Origin: Amaurobius ferox
Lineage: Eukaryota > Arthropoda > Arachnida > Araneae > Amaurobiidae
Length of the DNA stretch: 64,000 bases
Direction: 5' to 3'
Assembly (NCBI GenBank): GCA_951213105.1
Contig: OX578145.1
Span: 116,453,239 to 116,517,238 of the forward strand
Made by a program: the position numbers and the translations under genes. Each line of letters starts with the position of its first letter. Position 1 is the stretch's first letter. The notes beneath the pieces are model-generated. The model saw only the letters and a list, made by a program, of their open reading frames with translations, had not been told where the DNA came from and did not search any database. Shown piece by piece: positions 46,930-58,204 of this stretch.

Positions 46930-47690
46930 AGATATTGAATTCTTATTAATTATTCATCATTTCTATTGATTTATCGTCATGTTTACCAATTTGACGATAT
47001 TTTTGTTAATTTGGCAATATTTAAAAAAGGTCGCTAAGTTGGCGATATTTTGTCGAATTTGACGCTAAAATTTCGCCAAGCGTTAAGGACAAGAAATAGG
47101 TTATTCTTATAGTAGGTAAATGAATATTAGCATCCAAATAAATAACTAGTATCCAAAATATCTTCTTTCTTGAATGAAACATGTTAGATCCATGAGAAGG
47201 ATGTTAACAAATTTATTGCATAATATTACATATGAAATGTGAACATATTTTGCAATAGTTGAATTTTTTTTTAAGTTTATGTGATTTTTTGATAAATTTA
47301 TTTGGAAAATGTGTAATATCTTGAAAACGGTTCATACTAGCACTCTAATTTTTATGTCACTAATTTTATAATGAAAAATTACACCAGAAATGACTATTTA
47401 CGTAACTTTATTGAAGATTTTGATTTTTTGACAATTTTTTCAAAATTTCATTCGAAAATTTAGGAGTGTTCTGAATATTGGATTGAGTTTAAAAACAATA
47501 GGGTTCCAGTGTTCACAGATTGTAATTTTTGTACCAGAGATATCATATGCACAGACACAGGCATACACACAGACATCACATCAAAAATGCTCACTTTGTG
47601 TTCAGGGATGCTTGAAACGTGCTCTCCCGTCGAAAAATTGAATCTGTCACAATACTCTCCTTATACATTATACTGTGTATATAAGAAAAG
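46930..47690 (-). repeat. Dispersed repeat R1, copy 2 (inverted)
   Basis: Inverted copy of 18660-19440. On the - strand it reads through GGTTCATACTAGCACTCTAA-equivalent and TAATTTTTCATTATAAAA sequence, and near 47040-47090 GGCGATATTTTGTCGAATTT matches the end region of copy 1. Divergence is higher than between the Helitron copies, so it is older. No ORF with recognisable domains. Confidence 0.65.
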
Positions 47691-48096
47691 TAATAATTGA
47701 TCAAAACACATAACATTATATTTGGGCTATAGATTGCAACCCCAGGACTTCAGGATTAAAAATTTTTCAATCCTGTTATTCTGTGGGAGGGATTAGGAAT
47801 TTCATTTCAATCCATTTAAAGGAAGCCATATTTCATATTATGTCTTAATTAATTTAACTACAAATATTACATGTATATAAACAATAATATCCTGTTGATA
47901 AATACATTTTTGGATATAATTAGCATTTTTATAAAAAGAGGAACATCTTTCAGTAATTTTTTGCATTTGTAATGAACACTGATCATGCTCATAAAAAAAA
48001 GGTTGAACAATAATGAATATCTTAAATTCAGAAATAAAAGTATTTAAAAGAATTTGGCTATATTACTTTAAATGTACATATGTACAATGATATATA

Positions 48097-48219
48097 CTGT
48101 TGAACCTCGTTAACACAAACCTCAGGGGGGGGGGGATATCTTTGTGTTACCTGTTATCGATTGTTATTTTAAAAAAATCAGGGGAATTGAAAGCAGTTTG
48201 AATTAATAAGTTTCGACTG
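48097..48219. mobile_element. Possible short Tigger-like MITE
   Basis: TA|CTGTTGAACCTCGTTAA on the left pairs imperfectly with TTAATAAGTTTCGACTG|TA on the right. The enclosed sequence includes a 12-base poly-G run (48125-48136). The pairing is weak, so this is a tentative call. Confidence 0.45.
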
Positions 48220-48951
48220 TAGATTGGAAAATGTAACTGACTAATTTTGAACAAATTACATATAAAATTTCTATATAAAAACATTACAATTTAATAAATG
48301 CATTTCATGCACAGTAAGTTTTATTATAATAAAAGGGAACCTATATTTAAAAAAACCAAATATTACTTTTGACTTGTGAAAAATAATTCAAAATGATTTT
48401 TCTACAGATTGTCTTTTATCTATATATCTATTCATTTGTATACATTGCTATTTCATCAGTTATCACAGTCTGTTTCTAAATGACTCATTTATCAAATAGG
48501 ACAATATTCAGCATTAAATAACTTTTAATTATTTAATTCACTTAATAAGCCATAAAGAACAATTAGAAAAAGAAATATGAAACAGAATTGAAAACATTTT
48601 TTAAATTTAATTTTGCATGAGGATAATTGATACAAGCTATAAATTGAGTTTTATACACAGCCAACTCACTAGCTAAATTAGATTGTAAAATGACTGTGTA
48701 TAAAACTCCAATATGCTTACCATGTCATATATGCCTCTGATGAAGGGTGTTTTACGCTTAAACATGCTCAGGTAAACCAATGTATTTTATGTTCTTTGCA
48801 CTAGGTTCTTATTTAATACAATAGTTGGCTTATACACAAGCTACTTAATTTTTTTTTTTAATTTGTGTTCCTCCTTTTACAAAAACAACATGATCTCTTA
48901 ATGCAAATGATAGTTTTGAAATAGTCTATAATGAAATGCCAAACAACATAC

Positions 48952-49027
48952 CACCATTCTGGGTTTAGTTCAGTGAATCTTGACACACCAGTTTGAGCAC
49001 AAAATGCATCTATATGTACAGAAATAT
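48952..49027 (-). CDS. ALG12: ALG12 internal exon (HIDAFCAQTGVSRF)
   Basis: 76-base exon bounded by CTTTATTTAAG acceptor and TGGTG|GTATGT donor. It reads ISVHIDAFCAQTGVSRF and TELNPEWW; HID..AQTGVSRF is a hallmark segment of the ALG12 C-terminal part. Splice phases match both neighbours (G carried in, TG carried out). Confidence 0.93.
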
Positions 49028-49113
49028 CTTAAATAAAGAAGAAAATGATTAGTGGCAAGCTTAAATAAATTACATAAATTAATCACTAAAATGAGAAACA
49101 AACAGTTTTATAC

Positions 49114-49283
49114 CTTGCTCATTTGCTTCTAATTCATGCAACTTAGCCATTGCAAAGCCACCTGGGTAGTTATAGTATGAGATACTTAAAATAAAAACAG
49201 TAGCACTCATATTAAGCACAATGTGAAGACGAGTTAAACAACTCAGCATATTGTGTAAAGTAGACTTGTGTCTGTTATTCCAC
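49114..49283 (-). CDS. ALG12: ALG12 internal exon (NNRHKS to YNYPGG)
   Basis: 170-base exon with acceptor TTTAATTGCAG and donor CAAG|GTATAA. It reads WNNRHKSTLHNMLSCLTRL, then a hydrophobic stretch HIVLNMSATVFILSISYYN, and NYPGGFAMAKLHELEANEQG. The hydrophobic run is a membrane segment, and NYPGG.AM..LH matches animal ALG12 closely. Phases agree with the exons at 57415 and 48952. Confidence 0.93.
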
Positions 49284-51013
49284 CTGCAATTAAAGAAATT
49301 ACGAATAGTGGGCTAATTTAGTACAACCCTAATTTAAATATATTGGTAAATTTTTAATACTTAATTATGATAAATAGAAATTAATATCACTGTCTGTTAT
49401 ACTTTGTAATAAAATTTAGCAAATATGGTGACAAATTTGGCATAATATTGTTTATTTGGTGACTTTGGGGAAATGTCACCAACATTTTGATAATTCAATC
49501 ACTGAAAGTTTAATTTAATTTTCTTGATAATGCTTGTCATTTTGTGGGAGTTATTATTTTAATATTCTTAATTCAAAATATAATGGATTTCACTGTTTAT
49601 GGGATAGGTACTTTTTGTTAGGGGGTTAAAATTTTACTTAAAAGTGAATCACATTACTTATAAAATACATGCATTGTTCTTGAGATATATGGTTGAATAT
49701 CTGATAAGTGATCTGATGTCACTTTTTTGTACTAATAGGAGACATTATTTTTAAATTTTTTTCATATATAATAATTAAATACATGTCCGGAATGACAAAT
49801 AATCAGTATACCCATCCAAAATGAGTAATAAAATTGTGTTTTCCACTTACTCGTTAATAGCAAGATTACAAAACTTTAAATAAATGTGGAATAAAACTTT
49901 AAATAGTGTTCTTTAACTAACTTAAAATCACTGCTGTTATCATTTAGTGGATGAAAAGGGTGATTTTTTTTAATAACATCGTAATATCAATGATTTTCAG
50001 GGACAAACCCATATCAGCAATTTCACAAAATAATATCATTAATTCTTTTATAAATAAGGAGTTTTTACAAGTTAAAACCTTAATTTTCTAAGTTTAAACT
50101 ATTTATTTCAATTATTCATGCATTTTTACTGGTGAAATAAGATGAAATCACAACTTACTATTGGGAAACAGTGAAAGAAATGACAAATTTGTATTTTTAT
50201 AAAGTCAAAACTACATTTAATATTATGGAAAAATATTTTTTGATGAAAAATATGTAGCACAGATTGTATTTCAAACAAATACTGCAAAAAATATCTATCT
50301 TATTTATCATTTTTTTTATAAAGCTCAGGGGACACAAAATTGACAATTTTCAGATATTTAGCCATATATTGCATGATTGTGATCCAAAATGAAAATAAAA
50401 TTCAAATTAAATATGTTGACCATCAATGTTATGAAGATCTATGCTTGAAATACTATAAATCTTATTTTTCTGAAAAAAAACCCAGCAATTTCCATGAAAT
50501 TTAATATGTTTAGTTTAATTAGTTATAATAAAAAGCCTATTGATTTTAAGCGAAATTAAATTATATGACAGCTCTTGTGTTACTGTTTTTCTGTAACTAA
50601 ATACATTCTGTTGCAAAAAAATATAAGCACTCATAAAAAATTGAGCTACAGCTGCAAAACTCAACATGCAAATGTCGTTTTAAGATTTATGTAAATGATC
50701 GAACTGTTAGTGCCAATGATGTTTTGGGGTTCATGCAACGTGCATGAGAATGATGCAATGTACAGCATTTAAAATGGCCCGTGTTCTTAAGTGTAATTGG
50801 AACTGGATTTTTTGCTTAGAGGTTGCATCATAGGCCTAAGGGGAGCTGGTTCATTAAACAGATCATCATGGTCATTGGCAACAGTGGATTAGAGAAGGCA
50901 CATGTAGCCATCGCAAAGGCTCAGGGCATCCCAGATAGACAACTGCTTGAGAGGATCATGCAGTCAGGAGATGAGCCATGTTCACACCAATAGCATAGCT
51001 ATCAGCCATTTAA

Positions 51014-53487
51014 CCCTTTCGCAACGAGTTTTTTTTTTTTACAACAGAACAATTTTAGTAGCATAAACTATGAGTAGGGCACACTAGAATGCTAAAACTA
51101 AGATGTTATATTTTTAGGAAAATTTTAAACACTGATTTAGGACCGGGACATATATGTCCCATCAGTCCTGACCACTGGGACATATGCGTCCCAGTAGTCT
51201 TCAATGAGTAATTTTGTAAAGAAAACCAATGATTTTCTAGTCATAAAAATTTAATTATGAATGGTATGGTTTGAAACAATCAATGCACAATGGGACATTA
51301 CACATCGTGCACATTATTTTAGTGCGCGATTCCTTCTTTTGTTGTGCACATTTACGGCACCTCCGTCGTGTTTTTGTTGTTACTGGCAGATGGTCACCAA
51401 CATTGAGTAAGCTTCGTGATGTTTTGGATGGGCGTCCAGTTCCTCTACGGCGTTGATACTGTGCGTTGAGCTTTCCGGACGCCATCAAGGCTTCTGCAAG
51501 AGGTACAATGAAATCAAGAAGTGGGGTTTTTCGATATTTGAGTTCGGAGTACGCAATCCATGAGTTGACCACTGCGCTCATCAATAGGCGAAAAAATACT
51601 TTTTTCCACCACTTGCAAGATTTTCGATCTAATTCATAGACATTTGCCATTTGGTCTGCAAGGTCTACACCTCCCATGATTTTGTTGTAGAATTCGATTG
51701 CCACAGGGCACTCAAATTCTTCTTTGCTTCCATCTTTCATGGTGCGATTTACTTTTGCGTATTTAGCTTCGTGGCAATTACTTAGCATCATCACTTCCTT
51801 CGAATCAAGCCACCTCGCACACATTGTTCCATTTTTAGTTACGAGAAACTCAGCCTCACCCCTTTTGCTTAATTTTGTTGCAAAATTAGGAACATCTTTG
51901 CGTGTCTTGATGCACGTACCAACAGCAGGAAATTTCAGGGTTTCCATCAGGTGAACGCTTGTAAAAAATTGGTCAAACGCAAGCATCACGTCTTTTCCTT
52001 GGATTGTCTCCGTTAGCTTTGATACTACCCGTTCCCCGAGTGTGCCTTGAACTTCACCCGTTTCTTTTCCGGAATAAATGTTCATGTCATATACATATCC
52101 TGTTTTTGAATCACATCGCTGCCAAATTTTTATCCCTCTCTTCACAGGTTTCATCGGCATATATTGTTTGAGGGATGAACGTCCCTTGAATTTCGCCATT
52201 GATTCATCAATAGATTGATATGAGCTTTCGCTTCGGCACTGTTTGAAGGTTTGTTTCAGGCACGAAACAACCTCGTCAATGTAATATGTTTTACTTGCAT
52301 TTTCTGGCTTTTCTGGTTCAGCAAAATATAGTTTCGACAACAACGTTTTACATCTGTCTCTTGAAATAGCATTTTTTATTGCTACGTTTCCCAAAGAAGG
52401 ATTAGATGACTAATAATGAGAGAATTTCGGCACCTTATTGTAAGACATGACAAGCATGCATCCAAGGACAAGCATAATTTCAGAGGGGTCTGTAGGGTGA
52501 ATTGTTTGTCCTAACTTTTCGAGTCGTTGGTTTGTGCATTGAGAGATCCAAATCATAAGACTTTTTGGAAATATCTTGAGAAACACGTCCAATTCGGTAG
52601 CTGAACGATTTAAGTTGAATAACAAACTAGGCGATGACTCTGCTGGAATTGTCATTCGAGGTTGGAAAGTTGAATCTGCATGAAACCATAAGATTGGTCT
52701 GCAGCCTGAAGCATTAGCTGATGGTATCTCATCAACTGATGAAAGTGATGCCGTATCAGTATCACTCAAAGCATCGCTGTTCTTTGTATTTTGGGGAATG
52801 GTATCATGATCGATATCCATTTCACACTCGTCTGAATCGGATGAGTACTGCAAATTGTGTGCTGGATCTTGAAAATCGGGATCGTCTATTTCATCATCCA
52901 AATCAATATCTTCGTCATCTGACTCTTCTAAAATTTTTTTGATTTCTTCATTAGTGAGTCCGCGGCGTCGAGTCATTTTAGATTGAATTAATTTGTGCCT
53001 AAATTAAAAATAATAAGCAACTATTTCAAAAGTAACCAAAAATATAATATCAAGAGAAATGATCACATGGGACTGTTGGGACAATGTGTTCCCACTATCC
53101 AAGACGAGAGGGACACATATGTCCCGATAATAAAAACGGAAGTAAAACTTTGTCACTTACCAGTTTATTAGAGGTAATCCGCTTCGTGAGCAACTTATCT
53201 GGCCTTAGATTTATGGATCAATCAAAATTTAATCGAAAATAGGCGGTATTTTCCAAAACTAAACTATTTACGTTCGTACAGCATGGAATGAGCTGCTAGA
53301 ACACTTCAAAAACGCGGGAATTGCGTTATGTACGGTAGTGCCATCTATGTTCTGTGAATGAAAATATCTTCAAAAATATTGGAAGGACTGGTGGGAAAGT
53401 CTCCCATTAGACAGAGAAGAGTTTCTGTCCCAACAGAATTTTTTGAAATTTGCTTGGGACGTATGTGTCCCGTTAGGCGCGAAAAGG
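51014..53487 (-). mobile_element. piggyBac transposon, almost intact
   Basis: The ends are CCCTTTCGCAACG at the left and, inverted, CCTTTTCGCGCC at the right. Each is preceded by TTAA (51010-51013 and 53488-53491), the piggyBac target site. Five 16-bp palindromes of the form GGGAC-N6-GTCCC lie near the ends: 51145-51160, 51177-51192, 53078-53093, 53110-53125 and 53456-53471. It is 2474 bp with a transposase on the - strand, inserted in Tc1 copy 3. Confidence 0.93.
51255..52976 (-). pseudogene. piggyBac transposase with a single in-frame stop
   Basis: One frame of 573 codons from MTRRRGLTNEEIKKILEESD to CIDCFKPYHS. Order: an acidic N-terminus; the dimerisation/DNA-binding domain with LVLGCMLVMSYNKVPKFSHY, then NPSLGNVAIKNAISRDRC; the RNase H-like core with IKIWQRCDSKTGYVYDMNIY and VMLAFDQFFTSVHLMETL; MGGVDLADQMANVYELD; and a Cys-rich zinc domain (CRKCAQQ, MCTMCNVPLCIDC). 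The catalytic Asp positions appear present. The only lesion is TAG at 52410-52412, where the family has Trp (HYW): a TGG-to-TAG change. It may be a very recent pseudogene or an allele with a stop. Confidence 0.93.
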
Positions 53488-53499
53488 TTAAAGGCATTT

Positions 53500-54350
53500 G
53501 CCATCCTCCATGCATCCTGTATCAAGGGATACTATTTGGAGATGACTATCAGAAAGTGAGAATAGATGTTGACATCCATTAAGGCTCATACCACTAATCC
53601 CTCACCACAGGCAGAGCTGTCTTCTGTATTGGTATCTTTCTTTTATTCGACCCAGACCGTCCAACCTGCCAGAAGGCATAAGGTAACTGTTTGGAAGACT
53701 GGAAAGTCTATTTTTATTGGTATCGAGCTTGATCAGCCTGAACAGTATCTGATTGGAGGTATGTTGTCTTCAGCGATGAAATTGCTTCTCTCTCAATGCT
53801 GATGACCGCCACATACATGTGTGGAGAAAGATTGACCAGCGTTCTGATCTTGCATTTGTTGTCAAGTGGTGCATGACCATCACATGTGGTGTGACAGTCT
53901 GGAAAACCATCTTGTGGGACAACCAATCTCTTCTAGTTGTGCTGCTAGCTAATCTGATGGCTCACTTATATGTGGATAACATTCTGCAGCCAATTATTCT
54001 GCCTATGCTGTCATGTCACCCACATTCCATTTACCAATAAGACAACACTTAACCTCATACTACATGACTTTCTCAACAATGTCTTAGAGGATTTAATACC
54101 CTCCTATGCCCATCCAGGCCCCCAGACCCATCACTAGTAGAACATGTCTATGACATGCCAGGATGGCATTCCATCCTTTCAGAATACCACTGAATTAGTT
54201 GACCAGTTGCAACATTTGTAGCAGAATTTTTCGCAGAGGGACATAAGCAACTTGACCTCTATACTACTCCAAATATCAACTTGTATAGCTGCTAGGGACA
54301 GGATTTACCACTTACTAAAATGTCATCTTCTTGTTGCCACCATTTCTTAA
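53500..54350 (+). pseudogene. Tc1 transposase remnant (copy 3)
   Basis: The + strand reads segments such as RHIHVWRKIDQRSDLAFVVK-like sequence, then LVVLLANLMAHLYVDNILQP, ILPMLSCHPHSIYQ and, in other frames, PSLVEHVYDMPGW. These correspond to the VWGGI...LTA..Y.D.IL.P...Q.DNA...SPIEH.WD order of Tc1 transposases. The N-terminal portion would be at 50780-51009, before the piggyBac. Multiple frameshifts and stops make it non-functional. Confidence 0.8.
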
Positions 54351-54949
54351 TAAAATGTTTTTTTTCCCTCCCAAATTCTAATCATTTGCATAACTTCTCA
54401 AAAGATACATACATGCCGAGTTTCATGGCTGTAGATCAATTTCTTATGGATGTATATATATTTTTTGTAACAGAGTGTATATTAATCTGTAAAGAAAGTT
54501 ATGTGTTGAACATATCAGATCATTCTTATTGGTTTGATGATGCATTGTAATGTGCACTGAATATTTTAATTCAAGTTTCAGTTTAGTTGGGAGCACTATA
54601 GTATAGGCTAAAAGATTATAAAAAATGTAATGGTTAAGTGAAGCCTTAATTTTTCATAATTTGGTAAAAGGTTTCCAAAGCCTGGGATTTGACAAAAAGC
54701 AATATATTTAAAATTTTATCTTTTCTATAAGAAAGATGGTTTTCTTTATTCCAGAAGGAAAAGAGGATAATGTGAGAAATTTTGGCAATATTTTATTTCC
54801 CCTTACATACATAGTAATGTACTAACCATTTACACTTATACTTCATATAGGGGAAATGGCTAGTGGTCATTAAATGTGTCGTGCCGGAACTGACTTCCTT
54901 ACTTCTTACTTGAAGATTATTTATTTCTATTTATTTTATTATTGATTAA

Positions 54950-55915
54950 GATTATCATCATCTTTATTTAATTTTTAGATTAAAGTTATCGTCATTTTTA
55001 CATTTGGCCTGATCGTATAGAATGAGTTTACTTTAAAAATATTAAAATTATTTCTTTATTTGATAATTTCTTCTGTTTGGCCAGTGCTCAACCTTGTTTA
55101 CATCTCAGAAATGCATATCAACCTTTATATATAAAACTCTCTGACTTCACTAACCTTTAAACAATTTCATAACAAATAGCACAGCCATTACACTAAAGAA
55201 TAACAACTAATTTATGTTAAATTAAACTAACTTTTATTTACAACAATTCAAAAATTTCAAAACATCATTCAATTCATTAAAAGTTCAATTAAATGTATAG
55301 AGGAACAATTTACGCACATTGCATATAATTAAATCAATTAAATTCAGAACTCAATTTAAAACAAACCCCCATTTAAACACACAGTTTACAATTTAAATGC
55401 CTAGGCAACAAATTAAAATACCCAGAACTCAACTAAAAAACCCAGGTTCAGAATCAACTCTGGTCTGAAGACCAGAGTTTGGTCTGCCTGGAGAAGCTGT
55501 CCACCACCAAAAATGTTAAAAGAATAAATATATTAAAAATTCCCTAATCATTAAAGTACCAAAATTAAATTCTTACAGACAAAAAAAAAATTGGTATAAC
55601 ATTTGAGTAAATTCGACTTCGAATTATTTGATACATTTTTCACTACATCTCAAATCAAATTTCAAATTAACATCACTTTCTTTCTTTAATTTGTAACTTT
55701 CTCAGAGCTAACACTTAAAACGAAATTTAAATTAAAAGACATTCTTCCTTCAGTTATTGAAACCCCTTTTCTTTCTTTAATTTGTAACTTTCTCAGAGCT
55801 AACACTTAAAACGAAATTTAAATTAAAAGACATTCTTCCTTCAGTTATTGAAACCCCTTTTCTTTCTTTATTGGAACAAAAACTTCTGATTCTACGGTCA
55901 CATGACGAAGAACTA
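54950..55915 (+). repeat. Dispersed repeat R2, copy 2
   Basis: Second copy of the repeat at 43610-44475, in the same orientation, with the GGTCTGAAGACC palindrome and the TTGGTCTGCCTGGAGAAGC stretch. ALG12 exons lie between the two copies, so they are not the paired LTRs of one element. Confidence 0.75.
55680..55861. repeat. Perfect 91-bp tandem duplication
   Basis: A 91-base unit starting CTTTCTTTAATTTGTAAC occurs twice head to tail, apparently without mismatches. It is recent and lies within repeat R2. Confidence 0.93.
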
Positions 55916-57414
55916 TGAGGGCATGCTTGCCCAAACATCTACGAGAATAACACACTGACACATTTCCAAGTGTGTTTATGAAGATCAATGAGTGGTACAC
56001 TAAAATTTGAAGATAATTGCTGAGAGCACACCAATTTCCGATGACGATGTAAATTTGAACAGATTTCAGATGACGATATTTGAACAGAATTCAGATGACA
56101 ATGTACATTTGAATAGATTTCAGATGACGATGTAACAGCAGCATCCAAATTGGAGAGATGTATCACATGAAACTTACTGTTCAATTATTTTGAGCCTCAG
56201 CACAAATTCATACGAAAAGCATTTATACACCAGCAAAAACTTTGCTCACAGATGTCTGCGGGTCACAGGCTGCCCTGGCACAGGCCCTGAACCAAGGTTT
56301 TTCCATGCGAATTCAGACTACTTTTTCAAACGGCAGCTAACAATCAAATGCCCTTTAGCAACACGTTTGTTTTGAATGTGTAATTCATGATTTAGGCAGT
56401 CCATCAGTTTCACTCAGCTGTATGATATAGATAAAGAAATTACATTGAAATAGGGTTGAAAGTTTGAAATTTTGGTTTTGTGGTAGATTTACACTTTTGG
56501 GAATCTCCGGTGGCCTAAATAGCTACTGGAATCCTCGGTTGAGTCAGGCAGCCTGGGACTTCAACTTTTGGGAATCTCTAGAACACGAATCCATTATTTT
56601 TAGTATAATATCTGTGCAATATACATTTACTTTAACCAAATTTTTATTATTTAATTATTTAAGAGTTGTCTGAAGATGGAGATGTAATCATTTCCCTTCT
56701 AGAGCAATATAATAGTTTAAATTTCTTGATTTTCTTTTCATGTACTTTCTATACAGTTTTGCCAGCTCATAGCCTTCGAGGTCCTCACTGTTGCGACTTC
56801 ACAAAATCATATACTTACATTCCACTTTCAGATAATTTTGACTCTTCATTGGCCCTCTATCAGCCCCGAAGAAAACTGCCAGTTTAATGTTTTGATTTAA
56901 ATAAAGAGAATATTCAGTTAAAATAAAATATACAAAAAGTGTTATTGGAAATTGCATTATTACACAATTAATGTAAAATTTTCTGTCTGATTAAAGCCCT
57001 TTGTCTCCAAATTGAATCTGTTATATGTGTACTAGTTTCAGATGTTGTAGCTTGATGGAACACTTTAGAAAACAATCTTAGTGAGTAGCTCTTACCCTTG
57101 ATTTTAAGAGTAGGATTTGATCCTCACATGAAATGCATCCTTTTGCCCCATCCCACCCCATACTCTGCTAACGACTCTGTTTGGATTTCTGTTTATGTAA
57201 ATCATCTTGATTCCAATTATTTGATCCAGATAAATGGCATTCTACATTGGTTCCCAACCCCTGGTTTGCAAAACTGCATTCATCAATGCTAACATATGCG
57301 AGTTAAAGTATTGAGCTGCAATATTTAAAATTTTGGGTCAAACAGAAAAGAATAGAAACCACGGGTACATATTATAAAATATAATATAGAAGATAAATAA
57401 ATTACAAAACTTAC
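55916..57414. other. ALG12 intron sequence without recognised genes
   Basis: Non-coding as far as I can see. A short sub-repeat built on AGATTTCAGATGACGATGT occurs three to four times at 56030-56135. Confidence 0.5.
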
Positions 57415-57641
57415 GAATATGAACAGGTTCGTGCCGCGGCTACATTCAGAAGAGGTATGGCATACATAATAAACCTCAATTCCTTATGGGGAAGGAAAGA
57501 ATAAACAGTGATAAAACCCAAAGTTGGATACAGAAGTGCTCTTATTCTGTGGTCCAGGATAAAAGCAAAAGGAATGTAAAATCCTGAGAATAACAAAGCT
57601 CTAGGAAGTGCTGAGTAAAAATACCATGCCCAAGGAGATGT
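57415..57641 (-). CDS. ALG12: ALG12 internal exon ([14 protein letters not shown])
   Basis: 227-base exon with acceptor AAACTCAG and donor ATTC|GTAAGT. It reads [39 protein letters not shown] and [20 protein letters not shown], ending AARTCSYS. The motifs WYFYSALPR and LPHKELRFI are diagnostic for ALG12 of the GT22 mannosyltransferase family. Two or three membrane segments lie in this exon. It joins in phase to the exons at 58101 and 49283. Confidence 0.96.
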
Positions 57642-58100
57642 CTGAGTTTAATTAAGGAATTAATCCAAATTATATAAGAAAAAAGTAAAGGTAGCACACA
57701 AGTTAGAAATTCAACAATACAGTTTAGTTGATTTAATCTGAAATGGAGTTTAAATGGTGCTCTGGAAAAATGCGCATGACAAATTAACAAATATAGAATT
57801 AAGTATTACAAGATTTAAAAAATATAGGTATAAAAATGAGTATAAATTGCAAGATTTTTATTAATATGCTACACATTATATACAATTTGTGTGTGATTAA
57901 ATTTATCATTATTAATGTCACATATAATAATTATTAATATCACTTTTAATTGTAAACTTTGAAGTGGCATTGATATATATTAACCCTTGCTTTGTAGAAT
58001 ATGATGGGACAACAGAGAAACTCAAAGAGAAACTACACATATGTAAATCAATTCATAATTACAGACAATATTTTTTCATGTAATGACATTAAAAGGATAC

Positions 58101-58204
58101 TCCCCATTCCGAACTTTTGTTAAGAAAGATATTAAACCATAAAACTTCTCCTTCGGGCCATACAGGTCTCATCCAGAAGAAAGAATCCACAGTGACAGTC
58201 AAAC
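58101..58204 (-). CDS. ALG12: ALG12 internal exon (VDSFFW to NKSSEWG)
   Basis: A 104-base exon with acceptor AATAATAAG and donor GGGGA|GTATCC. It reads [19 protein letters not shown], then [15 protein letters not shown]. The VDS.FW...WPEG..LWFN...NKSS.WG pattern is strongly conserved in ALG12 and related lumenal mannosyltransferases. One base is carried in from the previous exon (G|GT), and it ends in phase 0. Confidence 0.94.

Larger units (their letters stand above)
50604..54477 (+). mobile_element. Tc1-family transposon copy 3, split by a piggyBac element
   Basis: The left end CATTCTGTTGCAAAAAAATA and right end, on the other strand, CACTCTGTTACAAAAAATAT are inverted repeats. The similarity continues inward (GAGCTACAGCTG, TGATCTACAGCC). 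TA flanks both sides (50602-50603 and 54478-54479). Without the piggyBac insertion the element is about 1.4 kb. It lies in an ALG12 intron. A short palindromic insert is at about 53645-53702. Confidence 0.85.

Noticed and set aside
53358..53582. Open frame across the piggyBac right end
   Set aside because: It crosses a transposon boundary and has no recognisable domain.
43610..55915. The two R2 copies as long terminal repeats of one retrotransposon
   Set aside because: ALG12 exons at 48952-49283 lie between them, and no gag/pol-like coding sequence is present.
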